Part shown: piece after piece, positions 17,040 through 25,885 of the stretch | Numbering within the stretch: the stretch's first letter is position 1 | Layout of the letters: each line of letters opens with the position of its first letter | NCBI GenBank assembly: GCA_965248495.1 | Contig: CBDFJL010000003.1 | Coordinates: 186,001 to 250,000 of the forward strand | DNA: 64,000 bases | Direction of reading: 5' to 3' | Source: CAUYXS01 sp965248495 | Lineage (GTDB): Bacteria > Chloroflexota > Dehalococcoidia > Lucifugimonadales > Australimonadaceae | Position numbers and translations under genes: made by a program | Notes under the pieces: generated by a model | The model's database searches: none | The model's input: the letters and a program-made list of their open reading frames with translations, nothing else | What the model was told of the DNA's origin: nothing

Positions 17040-18296
17040 ATGAAGCACCTGCGTGTTGCGATCGTCGGAGGTTCGATCGGCGGGTGCACGGCGGCACTCG
17101 CGTTGGCCGAGTTGGGTTGCGATGTAAGGCTGTTCGAACGGTCCCGCGGACGACTAGAAGATAGAGGAGCCGGGATCGGCATGCCTATCCCACTCCTCGA
17201 TAGGCTCAAGGAACGTGGACTCGTTGGCGACGACTTTGCGTACCTGCGGATCGACAAGCGGTACTACCTAGTTCGATCCAAGGACTGGATGGGACGGCTG
17301 GTCTGGGAACAGCCGCTTGGTGAACTGGCGCTCACCAATTGGGGAGTGCTGTTTCGTCAACTTCGAGCGCGCGTACCGGACGCCGTCTACCACACGGGCT
17401 CGGAAGTGGTCCGTGTCGAGCCTAAGATGCAATCAGGCGTCCTCAGCTTCGCAGATAGTGCGCCCGAGGAGTTCGATCTCATCGTGTTCGCAGACGGCTA
17501 CGAGTCTCTGGGTAGGTCGTTGCTGTTCCCCGATACTGAGCTGCAATACTCGGGCTACGTTGCCTGGCGCGGCCTCATAAGCGAGGCGCTGGCTCCCGAC
17601 GTTGTGTCCTTCGACGACCCGGAAGGTCGCGAATTGACAGGCCAGCACGCGCTCATGGGCGCGCGAGGGCACGGCATCGTGTACCTCGTGCCTGGCAAAG
17701 CAGGCGAGACGGAACCCGGCCAGCGCATGATTAACTGGCTTTGGTACGAGAATGTGCCACTCCGAGCCCTTCCTTCAGCGCTAGTAAGCCGTCACGGAGG
17801 ACCCGCCGGAACGTCTGTGCCGCCCGGCGACCTGCCCGAGACGCAGGTCGACCGTCTGCGCACGGAAGGGAGGCGTCTGTTCCCACAGTACTTCGCTGAC
17901 ATCGTCGCCAAGACGGCTCAACCCTTCGTCCAAGCCATTCTCGACATGCATGTTCCCAGCTACCGAAAGGACCGAATATGTCTCCTTGGCGATGCGGCGA
18001 CGGTCGTCCGTCCCAACTCGGCGTCGGGCGTGGTTCACGCCATGACCAACGCTATGGCGTTGGCAGACGCGTTGGGGACCGCCGAATCAATCGAGGCAGG
18101 CCTCACGGCTTGGAACGAGGAGCAGGTAGCTTTGGGCGGTCGCCTGTTGAGACTCGGTCAGTCCGTGGGAGGCGCGCTGCAGGACGAGACGACGGACTGG
18201 GAATCGATGACTCCTGCTCTGGGGGAGCGGTGGTGGGCCGCGGCCATCAGCGACCAACATTGGTATGTAACCGATGTCGTGGAGCGAGAAGGTTAG
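17040..18296 (+). CDS. FAD-dependent aromatic monooxygenase-like protein
   Basis: About 418 residues from ATG 17040 (GGAAGG eight bases upstream; an in-frame ATG at 16989 is less likely). The N-terminus HLRVAIVGGSIGGCTAALAL is the GxGxxG FAD-binding motif, DLIVFADGYESLGRSLLFPD is the middle dinucleotide-binding (DG) motif, and DRICLLGDAATVVRPNSASG is the GD/P motif of group A flavin hydroxylases. Length and closest motif pattern resemble 2,6-dihydroxypyridine 3-monooxygenase. Such enzymes hydroxylate aromatic or heteroaromatic rings with NAD(P)H and O2. The downstream DUF3179 gene follows at 57 bp. The substrate is not determined. Confidence 0.88.
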   Translation: MKHLRVAIVGGSIGGCTAALALAELGCDVRLFERSRGRLEDRGAGIGMPIPLLDRLKERGLVGDDFAYLRIDKRYYLVRSKDWMGRLVWEQPLGELALTNWGVLFRQLRARVPDAVYHTGSEVVRVEPKMQSGVLSFADSAPEEFDLIVFADGYESLGRSLLFPDTELQYSGYVAWRGLISEALAPDVVSFDDPEGRELTGQHALMGARGHGIVYLVPGKAGETEPGQRMINWLWYENVPLRALPSALVSRHGGPAGTSVPPGDLPETQVDRLRTEGRRLFPQYFADIVAKTAQPFVQAILDMHVPSYRKDRICLLGDAATVVRPNSASGVVHAMTNAMALADALGTAESIEAGLTAWNEEQVALGGRLLRLGQSVGGALQDETTDWESMTPALGERWWAAAISDQHWYVTDVVEREG

Positions 18297-18353
18297 CTCT
18301 CAACTCCCTGACGGATCGGGGGCCCAGCCGTTGTGTTAAACGAGGACACGACC

Positions 18354-19469
18354 ATGAGGAGCCGAAGAGTAGTCGTTCTCCTGGCCGCGCTGGCGGTCGC
18401 GGTCGCGGCGTGCCAGGGAGGCCCGGAGCCCGTGGAACCGGACCAAGGTACGTCTACCTCCCCAGCAAATCCCGCGGCGACGGGTGAGCCTGGCCCCGCT
18501 GATCTCGCGACGCCGACGCCCGCGCCGCTGGTGACCATCGAGCCGCGGATCTCCGGTAACCGAGGCCGCGGATTCGTGCCTCTCGACAACCCTGAGTTTA
18601 TCGGCGCGGAAGCGGCAGACCTCCACCCGGATGAATTGGTGCTCGGATATGCGATCGGGGGTGAAGCGAGGGCCTACCCGGTCACCATGATGCGGTTCCA
18701 CCACATCGCCAATGACGAGATCCGGGGGGAGCCCCTCCTGGTCACCTACTGAATCAAGTGCTCGTCGGGGGTCGGGTTCGACCCCGTGGTGAACGGTGAA
18801 CACCTGACCTTCGATCTGCAGGGTCTCTACCTGGACGTGTTCCTTATGAGCGACCGGCAGACCGGCTCCGTATGGGCACACCTCGACGGCTACGCCAGCC
18901 AGGGACCACTCGCTGGTGAGCGCCTCACCTTCCTCCCCTTGCCCCAGATGACATGGAGCGAATGGCTTGCGCTTCACCCCGGCACGCTCGTACTTGACCC
19001 CGACACCCAATTCGCCGAGCGATACCGGCCGGTCCGGATCGGTCAACCGAACCCCAGTGAGGCCCTCTACGGCGACGACCGACTCCCGGCAAACGCTTTG
19101 GTTGTCGGTGTTGAATCCGGTGGCGAATTCGTTGGGTTCCCCATCGAATTGGTTGGCGGCTCCGGGGGAGTCGTGAACGCCACAGTAGGAGGCAGGCCCC
19201 TGGTCGTGATCTACAACCCCGACTCTCAGACCGGCATCGCTTACGACCGGACGGTAGCCGGGCAACCAGTGACGTTCGAAGCCGGCTCGGCCGACGGCCT
19301 GTTCCTGTTGCGCGACATCGACACCAAGACAAGCTGGCGTTTGGACGGTTCCGGGGTTGACGGGCCCCTGGCCAACCATCCTTTGGTCTACGTCCCGTCG
19401 TTCATTTCGGAGTGGTACGGCTGGTCCGCGTACCATCCAGACACGGATCTCTACGAAGTGGGCTCGTAG
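18354..19469 (+). CDS. DUF3179 lipoprotein with an in-frame TGA (candidate selenoprotein or nonsense-broken gene)
   Basis: From ATG 18354 (GAGGA upstream) the protein has a lipoprotein signal ending AVAACQGG, a Pro/Thr linker, then the DUF3179 domain (LGYAIGGEARAYPVTMMRFH, GEPLLVTY). Codon 133 is TGA at 18750-18752. The same frame then continues IKCSSGVGFDPVV and on through LTFDLQGLYLDVFLMSDRQT, a second domain half and SEWYGWSAYHPDTDLYEVGS, to TAG at 19469. In the family this position is the first Cys of a conserved C-x-x-C, so the gene reads U/stop-I-K-C. One change, TGC to TGA, explains it. A GGTT-loop hairpin follows 15 bases later. I cannot tell selenocysteine from a nonsense mutation by sequence alone. 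Confidence 0.8.
18768..18785 (+). promoter_or_regulatory. Hairpin downstream of the in-frame TGA, SECIS-like
   Basis: A perfect 7-bp stem GGGGTCG / CGACCCC with a GGTT tetraloop, starting 15 bases after the TGA and inside the coding region. Bacterial SECIS elements are stem-loops in this distance range with a conserved GU in the loop, which SelB reads. Here G-U falls at 24-25 bases past the TGA. High GC makes chance hairpins common, so this is suggestive only. Confidence 0.4.
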
Positions 19470-19499
19470 CGCCGTTGACGCTAGGCGGCGGGCCGTACC

Positions 19500-19654
19500 C
19501 GTTGGGTGCCAGAGCGTACCCAATGGGGATCAGGGCGTTCCTCGAGGACTTCCAGGCCCTCGAGCAGCGCCTTCGCTTGGCGCTGCTTCGGACGATCCTC
19601 GAGACGGCTCACATCCACCGCGATGGCCGCATCGAGTTGGAGTTCAGAACGTAG
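19500..19654 (+). pseudogene. Serine-recombinase 3'-end remnant 5
   Basis: IRAFLEDFQALEQRLRLALL then RTILETAHIHRDGRIELEFR and a stop. It begins about 30 bp after the DUF3179 stop. A partial copy of this junction occurs at 12561-12858. Confidence 0.85.
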
Positions 19655-19737
19655 GCCCAGACGATGCCCAGGTTTCGCAGCCATTCGAGAGCGTGAGAGC
19701 TATGTCGCTCTGGCTTCCAACGGGGTCGCTCGATTGC

Positions 19738-21972
19738 TCATCCCGTAGTCTGACTCTGCAGCTGGCTAAAGACCCTTTCCGCGGTGATCGGGAGCACACG
19801 AACTCTTACCCCGACGGCGTCGGCGACGGCGTTCGCAATCGCCGGAGCGACAGGGGCGATGGGGCCCTCGCCGATGCCCTTGATTCCGTAAGGGCCTACG
19901 CCAGCACCGCCTTCTAGCAGCACCGTGCGTAGGGGTGGTATGTCCTCCATCGACGGGATCTTGAAGTCGCCGAACGTCGCGGTCGTCACCTGGCCGTCCT
20001 CGACACGGAGTTCCTCCATCAAGGCGTAGCCGATGCCTTGGACGACCGCTCCGTTGATTTGGCCCTGGTGGCCAACGGGGTTCACGACCATACCAACGTC
20101 GTGCGCCGTGGTGAATCTCAGCAGGATGACTTGGCCCGTCTCTCGGTCGACTGATACTTCGGCAACCTGAGCGCTGTAGCCTGTGACCCCTGCAGGCATC
20201 ATCTGGTCAACACTGGCGCGCCCGACGATCGCCTCGCCTCTCTCACTCACGACCTCTTGCCATCCCTGGCTCTCTTCGGTATCGGTCCTGCGCAAGATGC
20301 CCGCCTCGCACACGATTGCCGAACTCGGCCATCCAAGCAGCTGCGCCGCTGCTTCACAGAGAGATTTCCGCGCCGCCATCACGGCCTCGTACGCGGCGAC
20401 CGTGTTCACACGGGTGGTGCGACTCCCTGCCACCCCTGAGTCGAATGGCACGGACGTAGTGTCCCAAACTTCTATACCAACCTTTTCGATGGGGATGTCG
20501 AACTCTTCGGAAACCACCTGGGCCAGGGTGGTGTACGTCCCCGTTCCTTGGTCGAAGATCGGCGTTGCCAAGGTAGCCGTGCCGTCTGGATTCAGAGAAA
20601 CCGCCGCCGTGCCCTTACCCCCGCCGGGAGCCCGGTAGCCCACAGCGATGCCCCGGCCGACGCCGTCCGGCTTCGGCGTTCCATAGCCGGACGCGGAGGC
20701 GGCCGCCTCCAGGGTTTCCTTCACACGCGCATCGGGGAAGACATCGCCGGCGGCACTTTCCTCGCCGCCGGCGACCAGGTTCAGGCGTCTGAAGTCGAGC
20801 GGGTCGATTCCGATCAGCTGCGCAATCTCGTCGATGTGCGATTCCAGGGCGAAGACCGCCTGGGGCTCGCCCGGACCCCGCATGTAACCCCCTGGCACGG
20901 TGTTCGTGTAGACGTGCAGGGACTCGATCCGGCAGTTCGCCACCCGGTATGGGCCCGCTGCTTCCGTCGCGCCGCCGATCATCCCCCTTGGCTTGTAGCC
21001 TGCGTAGGCGCCTGCGTTGACAAGAAAGTGGACCTGATGCGCGGTAATTTCGCCGCTGGCCCGCACGCCGGTCTTCAGCGTTACGAACACCTCGTGCCTC
21101 GGGTTACCGGCGGTCAGCTCCTCGGTGTAGTCCTTGACCATCTTCACGGGCCGGCCGGTACGCAGCGCCAGGTAGTAGCAGACGGGCAGGTCGAGGGGCG
21201 TTCCCTTGCCGCCAAAATCCCCACCGATCATTACCGGATGGAGGATGATCCGGTCTTCAGGCAGCCCGATCGCGATCGCCAGGGCCTCCCGGGCGTTGTA
21301 CGGGACCTTTGTCGAGGCCCATATCTCGACGATCCCATCTTCCCGGACCTGCATCGTGCAGCTGTGGGGCTCGAAGTACGCCTGGTGGACGCGCTGCGTG
21401 GTGTACGTGTTCTCGATGATGAAGTCAGCGGCATCGAACCCCCAGTCGGGATCACCTCTTTCCACCACGGTGTGCAGGTAGGTGTTGTTGATGTCCGGCT
21501 TGGACTGAATGCCCTGATAATGCTCCATGTCGGGGTGCAGGAGCGGTGCCTCTGGTGAGGTTGCCTCCCTGGGATCAAATGTGGCCGGGAGTTCCTCGTA
21601 CTCAACCTCTATGAGGTCGACTGCTTGCCGTGCGACATCGGGGTCGACGGCTGCCACTGCGGCCACACGGTCCCCAACGAAGCGGACGCGATCGAACGCC
21701 AAGGCCGGGATGTCCCTAACGAACCTACCGTAGAGTCCACCCACGACGTCCTTGCCCGTGATGACCGCATGAACGCCGGCCAGCTCCTCCGCTGCTGATG
21801 TGTCGATTCGTGTGATTCTGGCATGGGGGAACGGGCTGGCGAGAGTCTTCATCCAGAGAGTCCCCGGCACCACCACGTCGACTGCGTACCGAGCACTACC
21901 GGTCACTTTGTCTGGGCCATCGGTTCGCGGGACCGGTTTGCCTATGACGCCTCGAGTAGCCATGAGGGCCAC
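19738..21972 (-). CDS. Xanthine dehydrogenase-family molybdopterin-binding (large) subunit
   Basis: A 744-residue protein (the first ATG at 21972 or the next at 21963). It starts with GVIGKPVPRTDGPDKVTGSA and YAVDVVVPGTLWMKTLASPF, the usual entry of CO dehydrogenase/xanthine oxidase large subunits. GGDFGGKG (around 260) and YMRGPGEPQAVFALESHIDE (around 375) are Moco-contacting regions, and the C-terminal GIKGIGEGPIAPVAPAIANA carries the catalytic Glu (E in GIGEG). These enzymes hydroxylate heterocycles or aldehydes at a Mo centre. The FeS small and FAD medium subunits are not adjacent, so this copy is orphaned unless partners lie elsewhere. Confidence 0.92.
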   Translation of the reverse strand: MALMATRGVIGKPVPRTDGPDKVTGSARYAVDVVVPGTLWMKTLASPFPHARITRIDTSAAEELAGVHAVITGKDVVGGLYGRFVRDIPALAFDRVRFVGDRVAAVAAVDPDVARQAVDLIEVEYEELPATFDPREATSPEAPLLHPDMEHYQGIQSKPDINNTYLHTVVERGDPDWGFDAADFIIENTYTTQRVHQAYFEPHSCTMQVREDGIVEIWASTKVPYNAREALAIAIGLPEDRIILHPVMIGGDFGGKGTPLDLPVCYYLALRTGRPVKMVKDYTEELTAGNPRHEVFVTLKTGVRASGEITAHQVHFLVNAGAYAGYKPRGMIGGATEAAGPYRVANCRIESLHVYTNTVPGGYMRGPGEPQAVFALESHIDEIAQLIGIDPLDFRRLNLVAGGEESAAGDVFPDARVKETLEAAASASGYGTPKPDGVGRGIAVGYRAPGGGKGTAAVSLNPDGTATLATPIFDQGTGTYTTLAQVVSEEFDIPIEKVGIEVWDTTSVPFDSGVAGSRTTRVNTVAAYEAVMAARKSLCEAAAQLLGWPSSAIVCEAGILRRTDTEESQGWQEVVSERGEAIVGRASVDQMMPAGVTGYSAQVAEVSVDRETGQVILLRFTTAHDVGMVVNPVGHQGQINGAVVQGIGYALMEELRVEDGQVTTATFGDFKIPSMEDIPPLRTVLLEGGAGVGPYGIKGIGEGPIAPVAPAIANAVADAVGVRVRVLPITAERVFSQLQSQTTG

Positions 21973-22029
21973 ATCCTAGCCCCCCGAGAGGGCGGAGGCC
22001 ATTCCGCCGCTGACTAGTGACGAAAGAGG

Positions 22030-22369
22030 GGCGACCTCCGGTAGATCGAGAACCGGCTCATCGCCATCGAGGTCAACTTCGCCAAGAACCTAGAGCTTCC
22101 CAAGCGCGACGTGCTCGACGAGGATGAGTTCCGCAAGGCCAATGAGTTGCGGCCGGGCGAGCGAACACGGCTTACGGGGCGTCAGACAGAGCTCGTTCAG
22201 CAGCACGAGCGCCAAGGGGCGGTGGGCTCCGTACCCACTCGCGTGCGGTCCTTCCTCAAAGACGTCCATGCCCTCTACGTGCGCGGGAGCGAAGGCACCG
22301 CCGCGGACGGTCCTGAAGGCCGCCCACGTCTACCGCGACGGGCGCATCGAACTCGAGTTCAGGACCTAA
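22030..22369 (+). pseudogene. Serine-recombinase 3'-end remnant 6 (longest)
   Basis: About 340 bp corresponding to 51623-51965 of the intact gene: IENRLIAIEVNFAKNLELPK, RDVLDEDEFRKANELRPGER, LTGRQTELVQQHERQGAVGS, VPTRVRSFLKDVHALYVRG, then frameshifted, then AAHVYRDGRIELEFRT and TAA. Its stop overlaps the stop codon of the convergent amidohydrolase gene (22366-22368). Confidence 0.9.
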
Positions 22370-23532
22370 GCAACAACGCCGTGGCTAGGCCGCGCGCCCG
22401 CGGCCGTCAGGTTGTAGAGATTCATTCCATTGTCGCGGATCAGCTTTTGCCGCTCCACCTCGTCCGTCACGATGTCGAAGGAATGGTCCACGACTTCCTG
22501 CGACTTGGGCCAGGACGAAGCGTTGTGGGGGTAGTCGGAGGACCACATGATGTTGTCGACACCGATTTCGTAACGGTCCCTCAGCACCTGCTGGTCGCCG
22601 ATGTAGGTGTAGTACACCTGTCGCCGTGCGTAATCGGTTGGGTTCATCGTCAGCTTCGTCGGGAAGAGCGTGCTCCCTCGGCGGACCGCTCCGTCAAGCC
22701 GCTTGTTGAAAAGCGGTATCCAATCCGTCCCGTTCTCCGCGCAAATCACCTTCAGCCCGGGGAACCGCTCCAGCACGCCGGACAGCACGAGCGTCGCCAG
22801 TGTGCGCTCAGCCTCGTGGTGCCGGGTAACGGCGCCGAGGATGGCGAGTGGGTCCCAGTAGTTGATTGAGTAACGACTCTCCGCGCCTCCCGTGATGCCA
22901 TGAAGCACCAGGGGTGCCTGGAGGTCCTGCGCGGCCGCCCAGAACTTGTCGTAGAACGGACTCTCGTACCCAGGGGAACCCGCGGGTGGGGACAGCCAGA
23001 TCATGGCGCCCCGCAGGCCCATCTTCGCGGACCGCTCCAGCTCGGCCACCGCCAGGTCGACGTCGTAGAGCGAGATGCACGGCACGCCGATGAGCCGGTT
23101 TGGCGCGTAGCTGCAGAACTCCGCCAGCCAGTCGTTGTAGACGGTGAAGCAGGCCCGCTGCAACCCGGCGTCCTTGATCCAGAACAGCCGGAAGCACAGG
23201 GTCGCGTGGAGGATCTCGGCTTCGACGCCGTCGACGTCCTGGTCCACGAGCCGCGCCGCCGGGTCCCAGCCGCCCTTGAGGGCTGCGCTGTAGCCCTTGC
23301 CGCTGTCGCGATAGTCGGCCTTGTCACCGTCCTTGGCGGCCGAGGCGAGACCTACGGACACTGGGTGCGGGGGGAACCCCTCGTAGACCATGTACTCCTG
23401 AAGCCGCCCGTCCTTCTGCCGTGCCTCGACGCGCGGTGCCCGGAAGAGGTACTCGTTGTCGATACGCTCCACCCAAAGATCGGGCGGCTCGCTGACATGC
23501 GAATCTGCTGAGAACAGCTTGTGGCCTGGCAT
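22366..23532 (-). CDS. Amidohydrolase-2 family protein
   Basis: A 388-residue TIM-barrel hydrolase. The start HKLFSADSHVSEPPDLWVER has the D-S-H-V-x-E/P-P motif typical of the large amidohydrolase-2 clade that is abundant in SAR202 and actinobacterial genomes. PLVLHGITGG gives the middle His, FPGLKVICAENGTDWIPLFN the late E-x-G-x-x-W segment, and IMWSSDYPHNASSWPKSQEV the conserved SDYPH Asp. Likely action is hydrolysis or decarboxylation of aromatic or lactone substrates. Its TAG shares bases with the stop of recombinase remnant 6, so its last codons may be insertion-derived. Confidence 0.88.
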   Translation of the reverse strand: MPGHKLFSADSHVSEPPDLWVERIDNEYLFRAPRVEARQKDGRLQEYMVYEGFPPHPVSVGLASAAKDGDKADYRDSGKGYSAALKGGWDPAARLVDQDVDGVEAEILHATLCFRLFWIKDAGLQRACFTVYNDWLAEFCSYAPNRLIGVPCISLYDVDLAVAELERSAKMGLRGAMIWLSPPAGSPGYESPFYDKFWAAAQDLQAPLVLHGITGGAESRYSINYWDPLAILGAVTRHHEAERTLATLVLSGVLERFPGLKVICAENGTDWIPLFNKRLDGAVRRGSTLFPTKLTMNPTDYARRQVYYTYIGDQQVLRDRYEIGVDNIMWSSDYPHNASSWPKSQEVVDHSFDIVTDEVERQKLIRDNGMNLYNLTAAGARPSHGVVA

Positions 23533-23702
23533 TACTTTCCTCCCGCTTCAGGGTGGCTAATAAGCGAACCTGGAATCACGCATGTCGCCGGTCGACTATC
23601 CGCTGCCTGTGACGACGCCTTCGTCTGGCTGTACGCCGAACGCCTTGTCCACCTCGCACACCAGCTTCTCCGCCGTAGTCTCCGGGGCACGTCATCGTTG
23701 TC

Positions 23703-23737
23703 TGGTCGGGGAGCCAGGATTCGAACCCGGGCCTCTA
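23703..23737 (-). tRNA. tRNA 3'-end fragment (proline-type acceptor), not a whole tRNA
   Basis: On the minus strand: TAGAGGCCCGGGTTCGAATC followed by CTGGCTCCCCGACCA. CCGGG TTCGAAT CCTGG folds as a T-arm, CTCCCCG is an acceptor 3' strand, then A and an encoded CCA. The expected partner CGGGGAG, typical of tRNA-Pro 5' ends, is absent upstream, so only the 3' part is present. An almost identical fragment lies at 50409-50444, right before the intact recombinase gene. Confidence 0.6.
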
Positions 23738-23819
23738 AGTCAAGATATTCACAATATAGCACTACCTCCGCAAGTTCCTGCGATGGAAACCGGACATGCA
23801 ACGGCGGTCCAAAGTGGGC

Positions 23820-24094
23820 TGAGGCGGGCCTACGCCTACAGCCGTGTCTCGACCGCGGCCCGGGCCACCGACGAACGCGCGCAGTTGGGGGGCCAGCGAG
23901 CGGAGTTGGGCAACTGGCTGGGGCAGGAGAAGGGCCGGCAGGAGGCCGTGGAGGCGTTCCCGGAGCGCGTGGGAGCATTCCTGGACGACATGCGGGCCTG
24001 GGACACCCGAAGGGCCAAGGCGTTGCTCCAGCCCATCCTGAAGGCGGCACACGTCTACAACGACGGGCGTATCGAGCTCGAGTTCAGGACATAA
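23820..24094 (+). pseudogene. Serine recombinase with internal deletion (N-terminal catalytic motif joined to C-terminal tail), remnant 7
   Basis: In one open frame the sequence reads RRAYAYSRVSTAARATDERA, then QLGGQRAELGNWLGQEKGRQ, EAVEAFPERVGAFLDDMRAW, DTRRAKALLQPILKAAHVYN and DGRIELEFRT with TAA. The first part (AYSRVSTAAR) aligns with the catalytic-serine segment AFFYGRVSTDAQ of the intact enzyme and the rest with its last 85 residues, so about 390 residues are missing. A tRNA 3'-end fragment sits just upstream (23703-23737), as it does for the intact gene. This is the layout of a non-autonomous deletion derivative. Confidence 0.7.
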
Positions 24095-24203
24095 CTCGAG
24101 CGCGGCGACCTCGGCTGGATGGAGCGACTTCGACCTGATGGACGCTCGGTTCCATAGCGACTATCGTCGTGGTCAGATGGGAGCGTTCTACAAGCTATAG
24201 AGC

Positions 24204-25043
24204 ATGAAATACGGCATCAACGTAACGAACTTCGGCCACGACTTCACTCCACGTGTTCTCGCCGAGCTCGGCCACGAGGCCGAGGAGTCCGGCTGGGACG
24301 GGTTCTTCATCTGGGACCATATCGACGCCGGGGTCGCTAGCCCCATGGTCGATCCTTGGATCGCGTTGGCCGCTATCGCAATGCGGACTGAACGCATCCG
24401 CATTGGGCCCATGGTTACTCCGCTTCCCAGGCGCCGCCCTTGGAAGCTGGCTCGCGAGACTGTGACGCTGGACCACCTCAGCAATGGGCGCTTGACGCTC
24501 GGCGTTGGCCTCGGTTTCCCGCCTGCCGCGGAGTACGAGCAGTTCGGAGAATCGGGGGAAGAAGCGGTCCGCGCAGAAATGCTAGACGAGGGCCTGGAGG
24601 TGATGGTTGGGCTGTGGAGCGGCGAGCCCCTCACGTACGAAGGTCAGCACTACCAGGTGAAGGGCGCGACGTTCCAGCCGGGACCGATCCAGAAACCGCG
24701 AATCCCGGTATGGGTGGCGGGCATGTGGCCAAACAAACGGCCGATGCGCCGCGCAGCTAGATACGAAGGAGCCTTCCCGCTTGCCAGCGACCCGACGCGG
24801 GACCTCGGGCCTGACGAAGTCCGATCGATTATTCAGTACGTCAGCGATCACCGCGAATCTCCCGAGCATTTCGACTTGGTGCTCGCTGGAACGACCTCGG
24901 GAGACGACCCTGGCGAAGCGTCGGAGCGACTGCTGGCCCTCGCGGAAGCCGGCGCGACCTGGTGGCAAGAAGGGCTAGCCCCCTGGCTCGGCTCCCTGGA
25001 GGACATGCGGCAGATCATTCGCAAGGGCCCGCTGGGCGTCTAG
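24204..25043 (+). CDS. LLM-class (F420-type) flavin-dependent oxidoreductase
   Basis: A 279-residue luciferase-like TIM barrel: MKYGINVTNFGHDFTPRVLA, the conserved SGWDGFFIWDHI, RTERIRIGPMVTPLPRRRPW, DHLSNGRLTLGVGLGFPPAA and PIQKPRIPVWVAGMWPNKRP. The G-x-G-x-G-F loop and W-D-H motif are typical. Members use F420H2 or FMNH2 to reduce or monooxygenate organic compounds. Slightly short of the usual 300-340 residues but complete at both ends. It is the only gene between remnants 7 and 8. The substrate is unknown. Confidence 0.9.
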   Translation: MKYGINVTNFGHDFTPRVLAELGHEAEESGWDGFFIWDHIDAGVASPMVDPWIALAAIAMRTERIRIGPMVTPLPRRRPWKLARETVTLDHLSNGRLTLGVGLGFPPAAEYEQFGESGEEAVRAEMLDEGLEVMVGLWSGEPLTYEGQHYQVKGATFQPGPIQKPRIPVWVAGMWPNKRPMRRAARYEGAFPLASDPTRDLGPDEVRSIIQYVSDHRESPEHFDLVLAGTTSGDDPGEASERLLALAEAGATWWQEGLAPWLGSLEDMRQIIRKGPLGV

Positions 25044-25131
25044 GCCCATGCTAGCTCGCCTCCGCAGCCTTTAGTTCGCTTCGGTGCCAGCCGTTCAGAG
25101 CGGGCAACCCTCAGGGGCCAGTACGACCCTC

Positions 25132-25269
25132 GTCCCCGTCCGCGTGCGCTCGTTCCTCGAGGACGTCCAGGCCCTCGACACGCGCCGAGCCAGGGCCCTG
25201 CTTCAAACGATCTTGCAGGCGGCCCACACCTACCGCGACGGGCGCATCGAAGTCGAGTTCAGGCACTAG
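25132..25269 (+). pseudogene. Serine-recombinase 3'-end remnant 8
   Basis: VPVRVRSFLEDVQALDTRRA, RALLQTILQAAHTYRDGRIE, VEFRH and TAG. Its nearest relative in the window is remnant 9 (33941), which is almost identical at DNA level, while its downstream flank matches that of remnant 10 (40158). Confidence 0.9.
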
Positions 25270-25350
25270 GCCTATGGCTGGCTTACGAACGCCTGCGAGG
25301 TAGTTGGACCACCCATCATTTAGGGTTAGAGGGTCCGCCAGGCTTGGCCC
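25270..25350 (+). repeat. Flank repeat shared with 40207-40285
   Basis: CTATGGCTGGCTTACGAACG, GCGAGGTAGTTGGACCACCC, ATCATTTAGGG, then GTCCGCCAGGCTTGGCCCGC. The 40.2 kb copy matches at roughly 80 percent with small gaps, in the same position after a remnant stop codon. It is probably the chromosomal or element sequence just outside the recombinase gene in one lineage. 25351-25470 shows no gene. Confidence 0.75.
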
Positions 25351-25470
25351 GCAGCACGAGATAGCCAAAGCCCTGCTTGTTGCTGGCGTCGTGATCGCAT
25401 GAATCACGCAGGTACGCGACGCTCAACCTGGAGCCCGCGGTAGAAGATAGCCTTTCGCGAAGACAAAGGT

Positions 25471-25775
25471 TCACTGGGCCGCCTCGCACCTGTTGATTGT
25501 GAACCCCGCTGCGGTGAGCGTGTTGATGTACGTTGCTAACGTCCGATGGTGGGCGCCAACCTTGCTGCGTATGCTTTCGGGCCCGTCTGACCGCCAGAAG
25601 CCCTCCGCGTAGTAGTTCGTAACGAGCCTGCCCTTGCCAATCCATTCAGATTGCGGCGCCTCGAAAACAGGGATGTGAGAGGCAAAGACCAGCCAGCCAC
25701 CCGGGTGGAGCACACGGGCCACCGACGCGAGGCAGGCTTCCAAGCCTCCGATGTCGGCGAGTGCCCACTCCAGCC
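25471..25775 (-). pseudogene. C-terminal fragment of a SAM-dependent methyltransferase
   Basis: On the minus strand, after a stop at about 25775, the frame reads LEWALADIGGLEACLASVAR, VLHPGGWLVFASHIPVF and then about 65 more residues ending TINRCEAAQ. The L-x-x-W-A-L-x-D-I/L...RVL-x-PGG segment is motifs post-I to III of class I methyltransferases. The SAM-binding motif I is missing, so the gene is 5'-truncated. An in-frame TTG at 25743 could start a short product, but function is unlikely. Confidence 0.65.
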
Positions 25776-25885
25776 CCGCCGATTATCGGACTATGGGTGG
25801 GGCATACCCGTCCCAGGTTTGAAGGCGTACACCCTCCTCAGCCGTAGGTATCTTGCGTAGCATGAGCGTGAGGTAGTGCGAAACC

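Noticed and set aside
18336..19523. A 395-codon minus-strand gene across the DUF3179 locus
   Set aside because: No domain seen; the plus strand shows the DUF3179 family on both sides of the TGA. The long antisense frame is a by-product of GC-rich codons.
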